Shown one piece after another: positions 61,547-64,000 of a stretch of 64,000 nt of DNA (positions are counted from its first letter, which is position 1; the number at the start of each line of letters is the position of its first letter). The stretch lies in assembly GCF_009602465.1 (NCBI RefSeq), contig NZ_WBKP01000003.1, positions 62,001 through 126,000 of the forward strand, given 5' to 3'. The notes under the pieces are model-generated. The model made no database searches. It was not told the DNA's origin and was given only the letters and a program-made list of their open reading frames with translations. Source of the stretch: Cumulibacter manganitolerans (GTDB lineage Bacteria; Actinomycetota; Actinomycetes; Mycobacteriales; Antricoccaceae). A program made the position numbers and the translations under genes.

Positions 61547-63546
61547 CAGCGCTGCACCCGCAGGACGTGCGCCGGCTCACGCCCGGGATCTAGCTGGACG
61601 AAGTTGGCCTCGCCCCACTCGTACTCGTCGCCGGTGAGCTCGTCGACGACAGTGAACCGCTCGGACCAGTCCATGCCCAGCTCGGGCATCGTGAGGCGCA
61701 CGGTGGTCTGCTGGGTGTGGTGGCTGTCCAGCGAGCAGCACACGAGCACGGTGTCGCCGCTGCGCGGGTCGCGGCGGGAGAACACGATGATGGCGTCGTT
61801 GTCGCTGTGGTGGAACACCAGGTTGGCGACGCTGCCGGTGATCGCCGGGTGCTCCCGGCGGATCGCGTTGAGCCGGCTGATGAAGCCTTCGAGGCTGCGC
61901 CCCTCGTCGACGGCGCGCCGCCAGTCACGCGGGCGCAGCTGGTACTTCTCGCTGTCCAGGTACTCCTCGCTGCCGGCCTTGACCGCCACGTGCTCGAACA
62001 GCTCGTAGCCGCTGTAGACGCCCCACGAGCCGGACATCATCGACGCCAGCACGGCGCGGATCTTGAACATGTCCGGGCCGCCGTACTGGAGGGAGGCATG
62101 CAGGATGTCGGGGGTGTTCACGAACAGGTTCGGGTTCAGGAACGCCGCGGAGGCCACCAGGTCGCGACCGAACTCCTCCAGCTCCCACTTCTCGGTGCGC
62201 CACGTGAAGTAGGTGTACGACTGCGAGAAGCCGCGGGCGCCCAGGGCCTTCATCATCGCGGGGCGGGTGAACGCCTCGGCCAGGAAGACGACGTCCGGGT
62301 AGTCGCGCTTGACCCGCCAGATCAGCCAGTGCCAGAAGTTCACGGGCTTGGTGTGCGGGTTGTCGACGCGGAACACGTGCACGCCGTGCTCGACCCAGAA
62401 CCGGACCACCCGGTACACCTCGTCGTACAGCCCGGCGGGGTCGTTGTCGAAGTTCAGCGGGTAGATGTCCTGGTACTTCTTCGGTGGGTTCTCGGCGTAC
62501 GCGATCGTGCCGTCGGCCAGCGTCGTGAACCACTCGGGGTGCTCCTGCACCCACGGGTGGTCCGGCGCGCACTGCAGCGCCAGGTCCAGCGCGACCTCGA
62601 GACCGAGCTCGGCGGCCCGGTCGACGAACGCGTCGAAGTCGTCGATGCCGCCCAGCTCCGGATGCACGGCGTCGTGGCCGCCGTCCTTCGAGCCGACCGC
62701 CCACGGCGAGCCGCAGTCGTCGGGACCGGCGACCAGCGAGTTGTTGGGCCCCTTGCGGTTGACCTCGCCGATCGGGTGGATCGGCGGCAGGTAGACCACG
62801 TCGAAGCCCATGGCCGCGACCCGCTCGAGGTCCTTCGCCGCGGTCGCGAAGGTGCCGTGCACCGGCGTGCCGGCGGCGTCCCGGCCGCCGGTCGACCGCG
62901 GGAACAGCTCGTACCAGGCGCCCACGGCGGCCCGCGGCCGGTCGGCCCACAGCCGGTATCGCGGGGAGGAGGTGACCAGCTCGCGCACCGGGTGACGATG
63001 CATGACCGCGTCGACCTCGTCGCTGAGTGCCTCCGCGACCCGGCCGTCGAGGCCGAGGGTGGTGTCGGCGAGGTGGGTCGCGGCGTCCCGCAGCAGCGCG
63101 GCGTCGCGGTCGGCGCGGGGCAGGGCCGCGGCCGCCTCCCGCAGCACCCGCGCGCCGGTGGCCATGTCGTTGGCGAGGTCGGCCACACCTTGCCCGGCGA
63201 GCCGCTTGGCGGTCAGCGCGTGATGGAAGGTCGCCCACGGGTCGCTCCACCCCTCGACGCGGAACTCCCACTCGCCCTCGCCGTCCACCGGGAGGTCGAC
63301 CCGCCAGCGGTCGCTGGAGACGCCTTCCATGCTCATCCGGCCCGCGAGCTGGTCGACGCCGTCCCGGCTGAGGACGACGGTGGCGCCGAGCGCGTCGTGG
63401 CCCTCGCGGAACACCGTCGCGGAGAAGCGCACGACCTGTCCGTCGATACAGCGCGCCGGGAAGCGCCCGCAGTCGACGACGGGGGAGACGTCCGTGATTC
63501 CGATTCGGTCCTGGGAGGTGGCGTGCTCGATCGCGGCTGCGTCCAT
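61543..63546 (-). CDS. glgE: Alpha-1,4-glucan:maltose-1-phosphate maltosyltransferase
   Basis: 667 aa from ATG 63546. An ATG 18 nt upstream is in frame but lacks family similarity. It extends alpha-glucan with maltosyl units from maltose 1-phosphate. An N-terminal beta domain (VSPVVDCGRFPARCIDGQVV) precedes the GH13_3 barrel: GFDVVYLPPIHPIGEVNRKG, GVHVFRVDNPHTKPVNFWHW (nucleophile Asp) and VVFLAEAFTRPAMMKALGAR (Glu). The C-terminus has the family's SGYELFEHVA and RRDPRSGDTVLVCCSLD. First of the three-gene operon. Confidence 0.97.
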   Translation of the reverse strand: MDAAAIEHATSQDRIGITDVSPVVDCGRFPARCIDGQVVRFSATVFREGHDALGATVVLSRDGVDQLAGRMSMEGVSSDRWRVDLPVDGEGEWEFRVEGWSDPWATFHHALTAKRLAGQGVADLANDMATGARVLREAAAALPRADRDAALLRDAATHLADTTLGLDGRVAEALSDEVDAVMHRHPVRELVTSSPRYRLWADRPRAAVGAWYELFPRSTGGRDAAGTPVHGTFATAAKDLERVAAMGFDVVYLPPIHPIGEVNRKGPNNSLVAGPDDCGSPWAVGSKDGGHDAVHPELGGIDDFDAFVDRAAELGLEVALDLALQCAPDHPWVQEHPEWFTTLADGTIAYAENPPKKYQDIYPLNFDNDPAGLYDEVYRVVRFWVEHGVHVFRVDNPHTKPVNFWHWLIWRVKRDYPDVVFLAEAFTRPAMMKALGARGFSQSYTYFTWRTEKWELEEFGRDLVASAAFLNPNLFVNTPDILHASLQYGGPDMFKIRAVLASMMSGSWGVYSGYELFEHVAVKAGSEEYLDSEKYQLRPRDWRRAVDEGRSLEGFISRLNAIRREHPAITGSVANLVFHHSDNDAIIVFSRRDPRSGDTVLVCCSLDSHHTQQTTVRLTMPELGMDWSERFTVVDELTGDEYEWGEANFVQLDPGREPAHVLRVQRW

Positions 63547-63597
63547 GGCCCCATCCTCACACATCCACCGGTTCGTGCGAGGACCGCGGGACGGCGG

Positions 63598-64000
63598 CTA
63601 CCGTTCGTCGGGGCCGGTGAGGGTGGCGATGGTCCAGCCGAACAGCAGCCTGGTGCCGGGCACGATGGGCACCTCCTGGTGCTGCTCGAGCCGGGTCCAG
63701 TCGGTGGCTCCCGGGGGCGCGACGTGCGTCCCGTTCAGCGAGCCCAGGTCGCGCAGCAGGATCTGCCCCTCGCGGCGGGAGATCAGCGCGTGCGCGCTGG
63801 ACAGGACCGAGTCGGGGTCGACGACGGTCAGCGCCTCGGCCTCCCCGGACTGCACGCGCGGATCCTTCTGCGGCCGCCGCCCGATGACGTAGTCGCGGTC
63901 GAGGGCGAAGGTGCTGCCGTCGTCGAACACGATCGCCCCGCCGGACGACCCTGCCGGGGGCGCCGGCTGGGCGGGGGTGCCGATCAGCGGCAGCGGCTCC
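63598..64000 (-). CDS. FHA-domain protein, C-terminal part (cut by window edge)
   Basis: The frame is open from the right edge to the stop at 63598; at least 133 residues are visible. A Pro/Ala linker (LIGTPAQPAPPAGSSGG) leads into a forkhead-associated domain: FALDRDYVIGRRPQKDPRVQ, LSSAHALISRREGQILLRDL and GSLNGTHVAPPGATDWTR. The Arg of IGRRP, the Ser/His of SSAH and the Asn of LNGT form the phosphothreonine pocket. The N-terminus is off the window, so its other domains are unknown. A GTG at 63930 would be a false start within the linker. Confidence 0.85.
   Translation of the reverse strand, partial: EPLPLIGTPAQPAPPAGSSGGAIVFDDGSTFALDRDYVIGRRPQKDPRVQSGEAEALTVVDPDSVLSSAHALISRREGQILLRDLGSLNGTHVAPPGATDWTRLEQHQEVPIVPGTRLLFGWTIATLTGPDER

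Overview
The window is high-GC actinobacterial DNA. Lineage signs are the NucS-type mismatch endonuclease, a mycothiol-dependent (MDMPI-fold) protein, a DivIVA-like coiled-coil protein, the GlgE maltosyltransferase pathway and a crotonyl-CoA carboxylase/reductase. I cannot place it to genus. No rRNA, tRNA or CRISPR array was seen.

Positions 1 to about 35.96 kb look like most of an integrative and conjugative element (ICE). The left edge cuts the start of a MobF (TrwC/TraA-type) relaxase. A hairpin-rich spacer (candidate oriT) and a C5-cytosine methyltransferase follow, the latter containing a same-strand overlapping reading frame. Cargo at 1.8-17.1 kb is a double potassium-uptake locus: kdpFABC copy 1, a broken tetR gene, kdpFABC copy 2, kdpD, kdpE and an araC-type regulator. 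Each kdp operon begins with a 27-codon small-protein gene upstream of kdpF, and a 50-bp (once 39-bp) repeat precedes these units. Copy 1 keeps canonical ion-path residues. Copy 2 differs at several, and the two kdpC genes share a 540-bp tract with one mismatch. The transfer module (17.3-34.3 kb) holds an ArdC-like protein, primase-polymerase, DUF2637 protein, ParB-like protein, a TcpC/VirB8-like protein, an M23 cell-wall hydrolase, two paralogous pilin-like proteins, VirB6-like, SCO6880-family, VirB4-like and VirD4-like proteins. A large serine recombinase reads inward from the right end.

The right junction (about 35.96 kb) lies inside an ABC-F ATPase gene, whose 3' part survives as a fragment. 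The left junction is outside the window.

From 36.5 to 54 kb is chromosomal acyl-CoA metabolism: enoyl-CoA hydratase, nucS, aldehyde dehydrogenase, a tandem-duplicated 3-hydroxyacyl-CoA dehydrogenase, an AMP-forming ligase, ccrA, methylmalonyl-CoA epimerase, thiolase, meaB and an isobutyryl-CoA-mutase-like subunit, with GntR and MarR regulators. The thiolase, dehydrogenase, hydratase and CcrA could form a route from acetyl-CoA to crotonyl-CoA and ethylmalonyl-CoA, feeding carbon-skeleton mutase chemistry. From 54 kb on are a mycothiol-dependent-fold protein, a thioredoxin-like/TPR protein, a lipoprotein zinc metallopeptidase, and the glgE-mak-glgB alpha-glucan operon. An FHA-domain gene is cut by the right edge.
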